A stretch of 44,741 nucleotides of DNA from Myxococcales bacterium (GTDB lineage Bacteria; Myxococcota_A; UBA9042): positions 1 through 44,741 of the forward strand of contig JAGSHB010000027.1 in NCBI GenBank assembly GCA_023954815.1. The letters run 5' to 3'. The position numbers were made by a program, and so were the translations under genes. The notes under the pieces are model-generated. The model did not search any database. It was not told the DNA's origin and saw only the letters and a program-made list of their open reading frames with translations. Shown piece after piece: positions 24,395 to 32,553 of this stretch (position 1 is the first letter of the stretch; each line of letters begins with the position of its first letter).

Positions 24395-25789
24395 TTAGGG
24401 CCGTGGCGTGCGCCGGACTGGACCATCGGCCGGCTGCAGCACCACCCAACCTTCGAATAGGGTCTCCAGCACGAGTTGATGGGGCACGGCGCGGGCCGCC
24501 GTCACCTGCAAGCGGGTCGTGCGAATCTGTAGCGGCAGCTTTACCTGCCCCACCTTCAACGATGTCTGCAATTTGAGCAGGAGCGCACGTGCCTGCTGCC
24601 GAACCACCGACGTCGGCAGCGACAGTTCTTTGCGAATGGTCGCCTTGATTTTTGAGGCTTTGAGCGCCGCAGCGAGCCCACCAAGCCCATCATCCAGCGC
24701 GAGCGAGATCTGCGGCCGGACCAGGCCGATGCGTCCGGCTTCGACGCTCGGCTTGCCCCACACAATCAGCTCGCCCTCGATCTTTCGGCGATAGGAAATC
24801 CCAAGTAAGTGCCCCTGCGTGTGCCCATCCAGGCCGAGTCGGACCACCACCGCACCGCGGCTCGTATCGATCGTCACGCGCGTGATGACCACCTGCCCTT
24901 CCGGCCACTTGATCGGTTGTTTCAGCGCTTTTTTCAGCGCTACTTCGGCCCTGTCGGTGCTGAGCGCGATCGGCACAATAAGCCGAGACAGCCGGGGTTT
25001 GAGATCCAGCGTGGCTTCTACCAGGGGCGGGTGTCGGGCGGGTTTGTCTGGGCGGCACGGAAATTCGAGGGTTGGGTGGCCGGTGACCTGTGCTGCAAAA
25101 CGAAGGCGCTTAGCTTCCACCTGAGGTTGGCTCAACAAAATGGCGCTGGCTCGCGGTCGCAAACAGCCGCCGCCAGTCACTTTCAAGGCGCCGGTGAGCG
25201 CACCAGACCAGCTTCGCATGCGTTCCGGTAGTTTGATCCGGATTGCACCGACAGCCTGCTTGAGTTGTGCCGTTGCTTGCCCCCCTAGCCAAGCCCGCAG
25301 TTGATCGACCAGCACACGGCTGTTCAATGCGATGCGCCGCTCGGGGACCGTCACTTTGGCCTGCAGATCACGGATCGACAGCGTCGCATCCGGATTGAGT
25401 CGTGGTTTGCCGCACAGGGCCACGCGAGCGGCCAGCTTGCGCTGTAGTTTTCGGCCGAGCAGTTCGACTTCACCCAATGCCTCAAAAGGCACGTCGATAC
25501 ACAGAAGGTTATCAGCAGCTCGAATGAGCGCGCCTGTCCGTTTGCGAACCAGCAGCGTCCAGTTGGCGAAGCTGCTGTGTTGACCGAGCTTTTTCTCGGT
25601 CACGGAGATCTGGTCGGTGAGGCGCTGCAGCTGCCCGTACGAGAGCCCGACAGCGACCATCAATGTAGACTCAGCTGGCGACCGCACTTCCGCGCGCTTC
25701 CCAGGCAAGTCCGGCTCAGGGGCGCGAGCGTGCAAAGCGCAGCCAGATACGCACAGCACAAGAAAGGGAATCGCGATTCGCAAGGTCAT
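24395..25789 (-). CDS. DUF4403-like lipoprotein
   Basis: 464 residues from the ATG at 25789; a GTG at 25801 is an equally possible start and neither has a strong ribosome site. A short signal peptide ends in a lipobox (LVLCVSGC). The rest is beta-rich with long amphipathic repeats of the kind seen in DUF4403: SYGQLQRLTDQI near the start, SIRDLQAKVTVPERRIAL, and RLSRLIVPIALSTDRAEVALKKAL, which resembles the internal repeat of tubular lipid-binding (TULIP-like) folds. Envelope lipid handling is possible but unproven. It is followed closely upstream by the Cys-rich lipoprotein gene (21 bp gap), so the two are probably one operon. Confidence 0.72.
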   Translation of the reverse strand: MTLRIAIPFLVLCVSGCALHARAPEPDLPGKRAEVRSPAESTLMVAVGLSYGQLQRLTDQISVTEKKLGQHSSFANWTLLVRKRTGALIRAADNLLCIDVPFEALGEVELLGRKLQRKLAARVALCGKPRLNPDATLSIRDLQAKVTVPERRIALNSRVLVDQLRAWLGGQATAQLKQAVGAIRIKLPERMRSWSGALTGALKVTGGGCLRPRASAILLSQPQVEAKRLRFAAQVTGHPTLEFPCRPDKPARHPPLVEATLDLKPRLSRLIVPIALSTDRAEVALKKALKQPIKWPEGQVVITRVTIDTSRGAVVVRLGLDGHTQGHLLGISYRRKIEGELIVWGKPSVEAGRIGLVRPQISLALDDGLGGLAAALKASKIKATIRKELSLPTSVVRQQARALLLKLQTSLKVGQVKLPLQIRTTRLQVTAARAVPHQLVLETLFEGWVVLQPADGPVRRTPRP

Positions 25790-25822
25790 GTGACAGGCCA
25801 CTGGTCAAGGCTGCTCAAAGGT

Positions 25823-26953
25823 CTATTTCTGTTCTTTGAAGCAATAGCCGAGGTGATTCGGCCGTGGTTTGCCGTCGGCGTCCTTCAGTGGGTAGCAGGC
25901 GTCCCCAGCGGCGCAGCCGAATTCGGTGAGTTTGCCGCTGGTGTCGCACTTGCGCACACAGAGTGTCGCTTTTCCGCCGCTGACACAGGTGGTTGCCGCA
26001 TCACAGTCGATCAACTGGTCGCACGTCTGCAAAAGCCCTGTGTTGCCAGCAGATGCGCACGTCGGCGGGTCGTTCGCAACGCATTTATCCCCGGAGTTGC
26101 AGCCTTCATTCGACACCAGATTGCAGTGCTCAAGGGCGCAGAACCCCTGACCAGCTGGGAGGGTTTGCGGCGATTGCGCTTTGGGGCTGAGGTACTGTAG
26201 CGCCTGGCAGATATACGCTTCATCGCACTTTTCAGTGCCGGTCGCCGGGTTTTCTGTCGTGCCGATCACGCAAGCCCGAACGCAGGTCTGAGAGGTCTTT
26301 CCATCTTGAGATACCGCCGCGCAGATGCCCCCTACGACGCAGTGGCCCGAAGCCACACAAGACGCGCCAAGCTTGGCCTCCCCTGGGGAGAACGTCACCG
26401 TTTTCCCATCGACGACGGTGGTTAGTTTCTCGGTCTTGTCGATGCAGCGCGGTTCCACGCCGCCGACACATTTTTGCCCATCCTTACAGCCCTTGTTCGA
26501 CGCGGGGCTGCACTGCGGCGCGGAGCAATAGCCGAGATTGTGGGTACCGGCCGTCGTCACCCAGAGGCACGCTGACTGCTCAAGTTCTGAAATATTCTCT
26601 GCTTTTCCGATGTCTTTACAGCTGTTTGGTTTTCGAATGTCGCATCGACGCTGACAGGTTCGAACAAACTTGGCCCCTTCTAGGCACAGGTGATTGGGCG
26701 CGCAGTTTTCCTTGGTTTTACAGGCCCCGCCGTGGGTGACATCGCCGGCGTCTGTACAGAGCGGCTCGTCGATTCCGACGCAGGTTTGCCCAGCGGGGCA
26801 GCCTGAATCAGTAAGAATGTTGCAAGTCTCCGGATCGGAGGCAGAGCCCAACGGACCGCAGCTCGTCAAGCTGCAGCACAGGATGGACAACACGGCGGAG
26901 GCGAACTGGCCACGGGAGCTACGAGTCGAGCGAAAGACCTTCATGCTGGCCAT
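25823..26953 (-). CDS. Cys-rich lipoprotein with three EGF/dickkopf-like repeats
   Basis: 376 residues from the ATG at 26953; a second ATG is at 26944. The longer frame to 27313 overlaps the divergent hydrolase gene and is rejected. The signal peptide carries a lipobox (CCSLTSC). The mature part has about 30 Cys arranged in three ~110-residue repeats. Each starts with a GC(P/K/N)xGxxCVG-type unit (GCPAGQTCVG, GCKDGQKCVG, GCNSGDKCVA), followed by a P-x-C element and a C-x5-C-x5-C element. This type is common in Myxococcota outer-membrane lipoproteins of unknown function. Disulfides imply folding in the periplasm or at the surface. Confidence 0.82.
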   Translation of the reverse strand: MASMKVFRSTRSSRGQFASAVLSILCCSLTSCGPLGSASDPETCNILTDSGCPAGQTCVGIDEPLCTDAGDVTHGGACKTKENCAPNHLCLEGAKFVRTCQRRCDIRKPNSCKDIGKAENISELEQSACLWVTTAGTHNLGYCSAPQCSPASNKGCKDGQKCVGGVEPRCIDKTEKLTTVVDGKTVTFSPGEAKLGASCVASGHCVVGGICAAVSQDGKTSQTCVRACVIGTTENPATGTEKCDEAYICQALQYLSPKAQSPQTLPAGQGFCALEHCNLVSNEGCNSGDKCVANDPPTCASAGNTGLLQTCDQLIDCDAATTCVSGGKATLCVRKCDTSGKLTEFGCAAGDACYPLKDADGKPRPNHLGYCFKEQK

Positions 26954-27070
26954 GCTGGCCGATTCCGCGGTGGACTGCAAAGCGCCAGGGCTGCACATAT
27001 TTGGCCGCCTTGCCGAGACGCAAAGCCGGACATAGGCTGGCAGCGAATCCCGCAAGCGTTCGGAGTCCCC

Positions 27071-27934
27071 ATGGCAGACCAGCAGCATCAAGTAGCGACG
27101 GAAAACGGTCACCTGGTGACGGGTGACGGCATCAAGCTGGTGTGGCGCTGGGACCGACCTGAGCAGGCCGTCGGCACCGTGCTGATCGCTCACGGCTTCG
27201 GGGAGTACCTCAGGCGCCACACGCATGACGCGGACGCTTTCGTCGCTGCTGGGATCGCAGTGCTGCGCTACGACATGCGCGGTCATGGCAACAGCGGCGG
27301 TAAGCGCGGTCACGTCGACAGGTTTGCCGACTACATCTCAGATCTCAAGACGATGCTCACGCTGGCCCACGACAAAGGGACCGGGCCCGTTGCGCTCCTC
27401 GCCCACTCTCAGGGTGGTCTCATCGCAACCAAAGCGCTGCTCGCTGGCGCTTTGCCGGTCAAGGCTGTCGTGCTGAGCAACCCGGCGATTCACACCAAAG
27501 CGCATGTGCCCGAGTGGAAGAAATTTGCCGCCAAGATTCTGTCTCGCGGCCTACCCGGTTTCATCTTGCCGACCGGATTGCCAGCCACCGCGATCAGCCG
27601 AGATCCAGCTTCCGTTCGAGATTATGAGGACGATCCACTGATTTTCGGCAATGGTACCGCGCGTTGGGGATGGGAGTTCATGAGCGCTCAGCGCGAAGTC
27701 GAGCGCGAGAAGCTCACCATGACCGTTCCGCTCCTCGTGCAGCTCAGCACCGCCGATCAGATCATCGACGCGGAGTTCAGCCGCAGCTGGTACGCCACGG
27801 CGCAAGGCGATGATATTACGGTCACAGACTGGGCTGGCTTCTATCATGAGCTATACAACGAGCCACCAGACGAGCGGCAAAAAGTCCTCGCTGAACTCAC
27901 CGAATGGACCAAGGCTCGCCTGACCGCCGACTGA
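27071..27934 (+). CDS. Alpha/beta hydrolase, monoacylglycerol lipase/lysophospholipase type
   Basis: 287 residues, serine aminopeptidase S33/Hydrolase_4 family. The oxyanion-hole HG motif is H41-G42, the nucleophile elbow is AHSQGG with S113, the acid is D229 (STADQII) and the base H259 (FYHELYNE). All catalytic residues are therefore visible. Members hydrolyse monoacylglycerols or lysophospholipids; the exact substrate is not shown. No signal peptide, so cytoplasmic. The ATG at 27071 has a GGAG a few bases upstream. It precedes the kinase gene by 38 bp. Confidence 0.9.
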   Translation: MADQQHQVATENGHLVTGDGIKLVWRWDRPEQAVGTVLIAHGFGEYLRRHTHDADAFVAAGIAVLRYDMRGHGNSGGKRGHVDRFADYISDLKTMLTLAHDKGTGPVALLAHSQGGLIATKALLAGALPVKAVVLSNPAIHTKAHVPEWKKFAAKILSRGLPGFILPTGLPATAISRDPASVRDYEDDPLIFGNGTARWGWEFMSAQREVEREKLTMTVPLLVQLSTADQIIDAEFSRSWYATAQGDDITVTDWAGFYHELYNEPPDERQKVLAELTEWTKARLTAD

Positions 27935-27972
27935 GCGCGCGTCAGCTCCCCACGTCCTTGCCAGGAGCGCCC

Positions 27973-29808
27973 GTGCAGCGGGAGTTCGGTCGTTATCGTC
28001 TCGTACGCCATCTCGCTTCAGGCGGAATGGGAGAGGTGTGGCTGGCGCAGGCGGCGGGTGCAGCTGGCTTTTCCAAACGGGTCGTCATCAAGACCCTGCG
28101 TCCCGAACTGACCTCCGATCCGCGGCTGGTCGATCAATTCGTCGCCGAGGGGCAGCTGCTCGAACAGCTCGATCATCCCAACATCGCTCAGATCCTGGAC
28201 CTCGGCGTGCAAGACGACACGTGGTTTTTGGCCATGGAGTACGTCGAGGGCTTCGACCTGCGGGCGCTCTGTCGTGCTTTGCCGTCGCGCAAACTGACCG
28301 AGACACAGGTGCTCTGCATCTTGGCGATGGCGTCTCGTGCTTTGGCGCACGCTGGCACGCGCGTGGGTGCAGATGGCAGCCCGTTGGCCATCGTCCACCA
28401 CGATGTCACCCCGTCCAACCTCATGGTCCGGCGCGATGGTCACATCAAGCTAGTGGATTTTGGTGTGGCGCGGTCCGCGATCCGGGCCCATCTCGAGCCG
28501 GGTGCGCTGCGCGGGAAGCTGCCTTATTTGGCACCCGAACAGGTCAAATCACCTGTAGGCGTCGACGCAAGGGCGGACATCTTCGCCCTCGGCCTCGTCG
28601 CTGTGGAGCTGTTGTCTGGTGAGCGCGTCTTACAAGTCGCCGATCCTACCGGGCTTGAGATCGCTTGGGCTGGCCTGGCCGATCAGGTCTCAGGCCTGTG
28701 CGCAGGGATCGACCCACAGACGCGCGCGCTGCTGCAGTCGATGACCGAGCTGTCTCCCGCGGGCCGGCCAGTGGATGCTCAAAGCGTCAGTGACGCGGTG
28801 CGTTCCCGGCTTGGTGAGTTGGGCGTGTCCGACGTGGAGCGTCCGGTCGCCGAGATCATGGCGCCCGCGTTCGAACGGCTTGAAGCCGCAGCCAATGGAC
28901 TGAGTCAAACACTGGGCTCCCTCGTGGCTGCGAGCGCGAGCGCAGGGCCGGAAACGGGGACGGTGAGTCTCCCGGGGGTAGCGCCTTTGGGGCAATCCAT
29001 CTCGGCGGAGTCGCCCTGGCCCCAGGAGTCGGCGCTACCAGCCCTATCGCTTCTGACACCGGGACCAGGGTCCGTCCAGCACGCCGTGTCACCTGGCGCG
29101 GCAAGCGACGATCCCCACGCAGTTGTTGTAGAGGCCACAGCGCCCGGCGCCGGCGATACCGTTCCGACCGTGGAAGTTGCCTCGGATGATCCGCCGTCGG
29201 TGCCGCTACGGCGGCGTATTTGGCTGTTGATCGTAGCCGGGCTGCTCGCTGCAACTGCGCTGGGGTGGTGGCTGGGCACTCAAGGCACGGTCGAGTCAGC
29301 CGCTCCGGACCGGGCGAGGGAAGTCGCCCTTAAGCCGCGTGCTTCCGCAGCCCCACTCCCCGTCCCCGTCTCCAATCCAGCGGCCCCGGTGGCTGTGTCC
29401 GTGGCCCCTGAACTGGCTGCCGCCAAGGCGCCTATCGCCGCACCCGTGCCGCGTGCTGTCACGATGACGCGTCCGCGCCTAGCAGTGTCGCCGACGCCGC
29501 CGGCCCGCAAGGTGGGTGCAAAGCCAACGGGTCGCGGTACGGAACGACGGCGCCCTGCTCGCCGGCGCCCACCGCAAGGCGGGCTGATCTTCCGGGTGTT
29601 GCCGGTGGACGCTCAGGTGCGCGTCGACGGCCGACCTTGGCCGCATCGCTCCCCGAATGGTGTCTATCGACTCACGCTGTCCGTAGGAGACCACGCCATT
29701 GAGGTCCGCGATCACGCCACAGGCAAGCGACAGCGGCGCAAAGAGCGCGTGATTAAGGGCGTTCAGCGCCGAGTCGGTGGATTTACGCTCGCCAGATCGC
29801 TCCCCTGA
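27973..29808 (+). CDS. Membrane Ser/Thr protein kinase with C-terminal PEGA-like domain
   Basis: 611 residues from a GTG at 27973 with AGGAG seven bases upstream; an in-frame ATG at 27904 inside the hydrolase gene is less likely. PknB-like kinase domain ~8-270: glycine loop SGGMGEV (16-22), K40, catalytic loop H142-H-D144-V-T-P-S-N149, D162-F-G, and APEQ. A Pro/Ala linker leads to one membrane segment (~417-437). The extracytoplasmic part is Pro/Ala-rich and ends in a PEGA-like domain (VRVDGRPWPH, VGDHAIEVRD). The HHD in place of HRD makes it a variant, but the aspartate is kept, so activity is likely. It sits just before an FHA-sigma54 activator, a possible substrate. Confidence 0.9.
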   Translation: MQREFGRYRLVRHLASGGMGEVWLAQAAGAAGFSKRVVIKTLRPELTSDPRLVDQFVAEGQLLEQLDHPNIAQILDLGVQDDTWFLAMEYVEGFDLRALCRALPSRKLTETQVLCILAMASRALAHAGTRVGADGSPLAIVHHDVTPSNLMVRRDGHIKLVDFGVARSAIRAHLEPGALRGKLPYLAPEQVKSPVGVDARADIFALGLVAVELLSGERVLQVADPTGLEIAWAGLADQVSGLCAGIDPQTRALLQSMTELSPAGRPVDAQSVSDAVRSRLGELGVSDVERPVAEIMAPAFERLEAAANGLSQTLGSLVAASASAGPETGTVSLPGVAPLGQSISAESPWPQESALPALSLLTPGPGSVQHAVSPGAASDDPHAVVVEATAPGAGDTVPTVEVASDDPPSVPLRRRIWLLIVAGLLAATALGWWLGTQGTVESAAPDRAREVALKPRASAAPLPVPVSNPAAPVAVSVAPELAAAKAPIAAPVPRAVTMTRPRLAVSPTPPARKVGAKPTGRGTERRRPARRRPPQGGLIFRVLPVDAQVRVDGRPWPHRSPNGVYRLTLSVGDHAIEVRDHATGKRQRRKERVIKGVQRRVGGFTLARSLP

Positions 29809-29880
29809 ACCTGTCACCACCAGACGACATCCTCCCCGTGCACGCGTTGATCGTTGTATGGTCACGGTAGGGGAGTTCCC

Positions 29881-31263
29881 ATGGGCGACGGCGCCCGCTA
29901 TGTTCGGGCCATGGCCCACGCGACCCGCACACTCACGTCAGCGATGCCCGAGCGATTCACGCTCCCCAAGTACAAGCTGCGCGTGCTCGACGGCCCAGGC
30001 GCGGGCACGGAGCGCATCTGTGATCGCCGCTTGGTCTACGTGGGCTCCGCGCCCGACAACGACCTTGTGCTCGAAGATGCGGCCGCCTCTCGCTGTCACC
30101 TCAAGATAGAGGGCGAACGTCAGGGCTACCGGGTTCGTGATCTCAGTTCGAAAAATGGCACCTGGCTCGCCGGTAGTCGCCTCGTTGAGGCCGTGCTGAC
30201 CGGGGACACCACCCTGCGCATCGGCCAGACCCGCGTCGCCTTTGAGCTGCTCAGCGAAGTCCACGAGGTTGCCCTGTCCCTCGAGCCAAGATTCGGCGCG
30301 CTCATCGGCGCTTCCCGGGAGATGCGCGAGATTTTCGCCTTGCTTGCCCGGGTCGCCGGTGCGGATGTCACCGTGTTGGTTCAGGGCGAGTCGGGCACAG
30401 GCAAGGAGCTGGTGGCGGAGGCGCTGCACAGCCACTCCACCCGTGCGAACGGGCCCTTGGTCGTGTTTGACTGCTCCGCCGTGCAGCCCAATTTGATGGA
30501 GAGCGAGCTTTTTGGGCACGTGCGCGGCGCTTTCACCGGCGCGGTTGCCGCCCGCCAGGGGGCCATGGTCGAAGCCGACGGCGGCACGCTATTTCTCGAT
30601 GAGATCGGCGAGCTGAGTCTCGAGCTGCAGCCGAAGCTGCTGCGCGCGTTGGAAAAGCATGAAGTCCGCCAAGTCGGCAGCAATGAGCGCAAGCGGGTCG
30701 ATGTGCGGGTGGTGGCTGCGACCAATCGTGATCTCGCAGCCATGGTCAGTGAGGGCACGTTTCGGCAGGACCTCTTCTATCGCCTCAACGTCATCCGTGT
30801 CGTGCTGCCGCCGCTCCGCCGTCGCCCCGAGGATGTGCCCATTTTGGTGCAGCATTTCTTGGAGGAAGCCCAGGCGCGCTCCCAAGACAAGCGGCAGATG
30901 ACGGTGAGCTTCGAGACCATGCAGCAACTCCAAGCGCACGCCTGGCCGGGCAACGTCCGCGAGCTGCGCAACTACGTGACCCGCGCCACGGTGCTGTCGA
31001 GCGGCGCCGAACTTGAGATGCGCCTCGACACCCAACCGGTCACCGATCAGGGTTCCGGAGCGGGCGTGGATGTGCGCTACGACCTGCCGTTCAAAGACGC
31101 CAAGGCGCGGCTCATCGATGTGTTCGAGCGGACGTACTGGACCCGGGCTCTCGAAGCCCACGGCTGGAATATCTCAGCGACTGCCCGGGCGACTGGCCTG
31201 CATCGCAAGTCACTTGAGTACGTCATCAAAAAGCTCGACCTCAAGCGCCCCGCCAAGTCGTAG
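29881..31263 (+). CDS. FHA-domain sigma-54-dependent transcriptional activator
   Basis: 460 residues. FHA domain ~31-115 (GSAPDNDLVLED, ASRCHLKI, DLSSKNGTWL) binds phosphothreonine. The AAA+ sigma-54 interaction domain starts ~135, with Walker A GESGTGKE (169-176), GAFTGA (216-221) that contacts sigma-54, and Walker B-like LFLDEIGEL. A Fis-type helix-turn-helix closes the protein (ISATARATGLHRKSLEY). The ATG at 29881 has GGGGAG six bases upstream; the TTG at 29854 is rejected. FHA fused to a sigma-54 activator is common in Myxococcota. The preceding kinase could supply the phosphothreonine signal. Target promoters are not identified here. Confidence 0.92.
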   Translation: MGDGARYVRAMAHATRTLTSAMPERFTLPKYKLRVLDGPGAGTERICDRRLVYVGSAPDNDLVLEDAAASRCHLKIEGERQGYRVRDLSSKNGTWLAGSRLVEAVLTGDTTLRIGQTRVAFELLSEVHEVALSLEPRFGALIGASREMREIFALLARVAGADVTVLVQGESGTGKELVAEALHSHSTRANGPLVVFDCSAVQPNLMESELFGHVRGAFTGAVAARQGAMVEADGGTLFLDEIGELSLELQPKLLRALEKHEVRQVGSNERKRVDVRVVAATNRDLAAMVSEGTFRQDLFYRLNVIRVVLPPLRRRPEDVPILVQHFLEEAQARSQDKRQMTVSFETMQQLQAHAWPGNVRELRNYVTRATVLSSGAELEMRLDTQPVTDQGSGAGVDVRYDLPFKDAKARLIDVFERTYWTRALEAHGWNISATARATGLHRKSLEYVIKKLDLKRPAKS

Positions 31264-31659
31264 CCCAATTATCGCTACGATGGCTCGCGGCCTGGCTGGA
31301 TTCCGCCGGGAAGCCTAGCCAAGTTCGCGAAAAAGCCCTTAAAAACCGGGCGAACGTGGCCTTTGTCGGCTTTTTCTTCGCGATCTTCGTCATAACGGGA
31401 TGTCAACGAGCGGTAAGCTACGGTCAACAACGAGTAAGCTACGGTTAACCCGCACAGCGAGGATCGCAGGCCTATTGAGATAACCTCTGTAAACGATCGA
31501 CTGCGCCCCTCTGAGATCTCCAACATACCGAAAAAAATTGCCTTTCGATCGGAGCTTGTTACTTTGACTGCAGACGTCGGGCCCCATTTGGAAGCTCGAT
31601 TGGGCGATGGCGCCCAAAGGTATCCCCCCCGCGGCATCAGTCCGCGAACGGAGAATCAC
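31264..31659. other. Long intergenic region with tandem repeat and possible terminator
   Basis: 396 bases without a convincing gene. It holds a weak terminator candidate (stem 31330-31337 with 31368-31375, As then Ts, loop of 30), the 21-bp tandem repeat listed separately, and A/T-richer stretches near 31480-31565. No clear sigma-70 promoter stands out, although a TTGACT at 31564-31569 could be a -35 element without a good -10 partner. Confidence 0.5.
31402..31451. repeat. 21-bp tandem direct repeat, two copies plus a partial third
   Basis: Copy 1 spans 31402-31422 and copy 2 spans 31423-31443, identical at 17 of 21 positions with a shared TAAGCTACG core. A third partial copy begins GTTAAC. 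Period 21, about two helical turns, which would place any bound protein on one face of the DNA. It lies ~210 bases upstream of the small gene at 31660. Operator or iteron-like role is inference. Confidence 0.6.
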
Positions 31660-31935
31660 GTGTCGAAGACTAAGACCCAGATGACAACGCAGACTCAGAT
31701 CGATGTGGAACAAGGGTTGGCGACCGCCAACCTGAGTGCGCTCGAAGAACGGGCAGTGCGCATGCGCTACGGCCTCACCCTCGGCCTGGACGCAAAGCTG
31801 TCCTTCGCCGATGAGGCCCATCCCGAAGCTCGGCTACAGGTCGCCGAGGTCGAGCGGCGGATTATCGCTCACCTGCAGACCGACACCGATGCGCGCCGCA
31901 AGCAGGCCATCATCGAAGAGCTCCGCGAGATCTAG
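31660..31935 (+). CDS. Small stand-alone sigma-region-4-like protein
   Basis: 91 residues from a GTG at 31660 with GGAG seven bases upstream. Residues 28-39 (LEERAVRMRYGL) resemble the start of sigma-70 region 4 (typical L-x-x-RE-x-VLRMRFGI). Residues ~47-75 end in VAEVERRIIAHL, which resembles the IRQIEAKALRKL recognition-helix segment. The intervening helix is not a clean helix-turn-helix match, and regions 2 and 3 of a sigma factor are missing. It could bind RNA polymerase beta-flap or act as a regulator, but similarity is short. Standing alone with a long upstream region, it looks like an individually controlled gene. Confidence 0.65.
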   Translation: MSKTKTQMTTQTQIDVEQGLATANLSALEERAVRMRYGLTLGLDAKLSFADEAHPEARLQVAEVERRIIAHLQTDTDARRKQAIIEELREI

Positions 31936-31989
31936 CCACGTGCTGCGTCATTGTCTGACGATCGCAGCGCGCCGCTAGCCTTCTTCTCT

Positions 31990-32013
31990 ATTGGGGGGCT
32001 TTGAGCGCCCCCA
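31990..32013 (+). terminator. G/C hairpin after the sigma-4-like gene
   Basis: Left arm T-G-G-G-G-G then G-C at 31992-31999, right arm GC then G-bulge and CCCCCA ending near 32012, giving about eight pairs with one bulge and a short TTTGA loop. It lies ~55 bases past the stop. No U-run follows, so termination is plausible but not certain. Confidence 0.4.
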
Positions 32014-32159
32014 CGCTGCGCCAAGCCGCAGCTACCCCATCCCTGCAAATAACACTGCTAACGACCTACGCTCCGGTGAAGCCGGCAACGAGCGCGGTCT
32101 ACTAGCTCCACCAGAGCGCTCAGCGGCCCGGAGCGCTTGGGGTAAAGGCGCCTTTGGCC

Positions 32160-32188
32160 TTGACTCCGAGCACTACCTCGGGCATAGA
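32160..32188 (+). promoter_or_regulatory. Possible sigma-70 promoter of the 53-residue basic protein gene
   Basis: TTGACT (32160-32165) is followed after 17 bases by CATAGA (32183-32188), a 5/6 match at -35 and a weaker 3/6 match at -10. The start of transcription would be near 32195 with a ~38-base leader. Weak at -10, so uncertain. Confidence 0.35.
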
Positions 32189-32232
32189 CGGCGCCCCCTG
32201 GGAAGACCCAGGATTCCAGACGAGGTATTACG

Positions 32233-32394
32233 ATGGCGTCCCCTACCACGCAGACCAAGAAGATTCGCAAGCACAAGCGCCGCACCTGTGGTGCTGCCCG
32301 CAAGGCCATTCAGCGCCGCGATCACCGCCTCCAGAGCGAGAAGGTGCTCGAGAAGGCCCTCGGTGAGCCGATCTCGCTGCTGAAGACCCGCTAA
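32233..32394 (+). CDS. Small highly basic protein (53 residues)
   Basis: An ATG at 32233 with GAGG seven bases upstream opens 53 codons ending in TAA. About one-third of residues are Lys/Arg/His, concentrated in KKIRKHKRR and ARKAIQRRDHR. Size and charge recall small nucleic-acid- or ribosome-binding proteins of deltaproteobacteria, including a group of short 'KIRK...ARKA' proteins, but I cannot name the family. Codon usage is regular, the gene has its own likely promoter, and a strong intrinsic terminator follows 84 bases later. These points support it as a real, well-expressed monocistronic gene. Confidence 0.75.
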   Translation: MASPTTQTKKIRKHKRRTCGAARKAIQRRDHRLQSEKVLEKALGEPISLLKTR

Positions 32395-32478
32395 TTCGCG
32401 GCTTGGCGTCGTCCTACGGCTAGCCCGTCTACGATGCCACCTGGGGAGCTTGACCGGCCCCCCACCCAATTGAATCAA

Positions 32479-32520
32479 CAAAGAAGCGACCACGGCTTTC
32501 GGGCGGTGGTCGCTTCTTTG
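32479..32520. terminator. Strong intrinsic terminator, 15-bp perfect stem
   Basis: Bases 32479-32493 are the exact reverse complement of 32506-32520, with a 12-base loop. The stem has a G/C core (GCGACCAC) flanked by an A-run on the left and a T-run on the right, so it can work in both directions. It isolates the small basic protein gene from the MoxR operon. Confidence 0.9.
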
Positions 32521-32553
32521 CGTCTGTTTGCCGCCACTGAGGTTGCGTCTACC

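Noticed and set aside
26954-27313. In-frame upstream extension of the Cys-rich lipoprotein gene
   Set aside because: It would overlap the divergent hydrolase gene and would bury the lipoprotein signal peptide 120 residues into the protein.
29854-29880. TTG start for the FHA-sigma54 activator
   Set aside because: The ATG at 29881 has GGGGAG six bases upstream and the extra nine codons show no family match.
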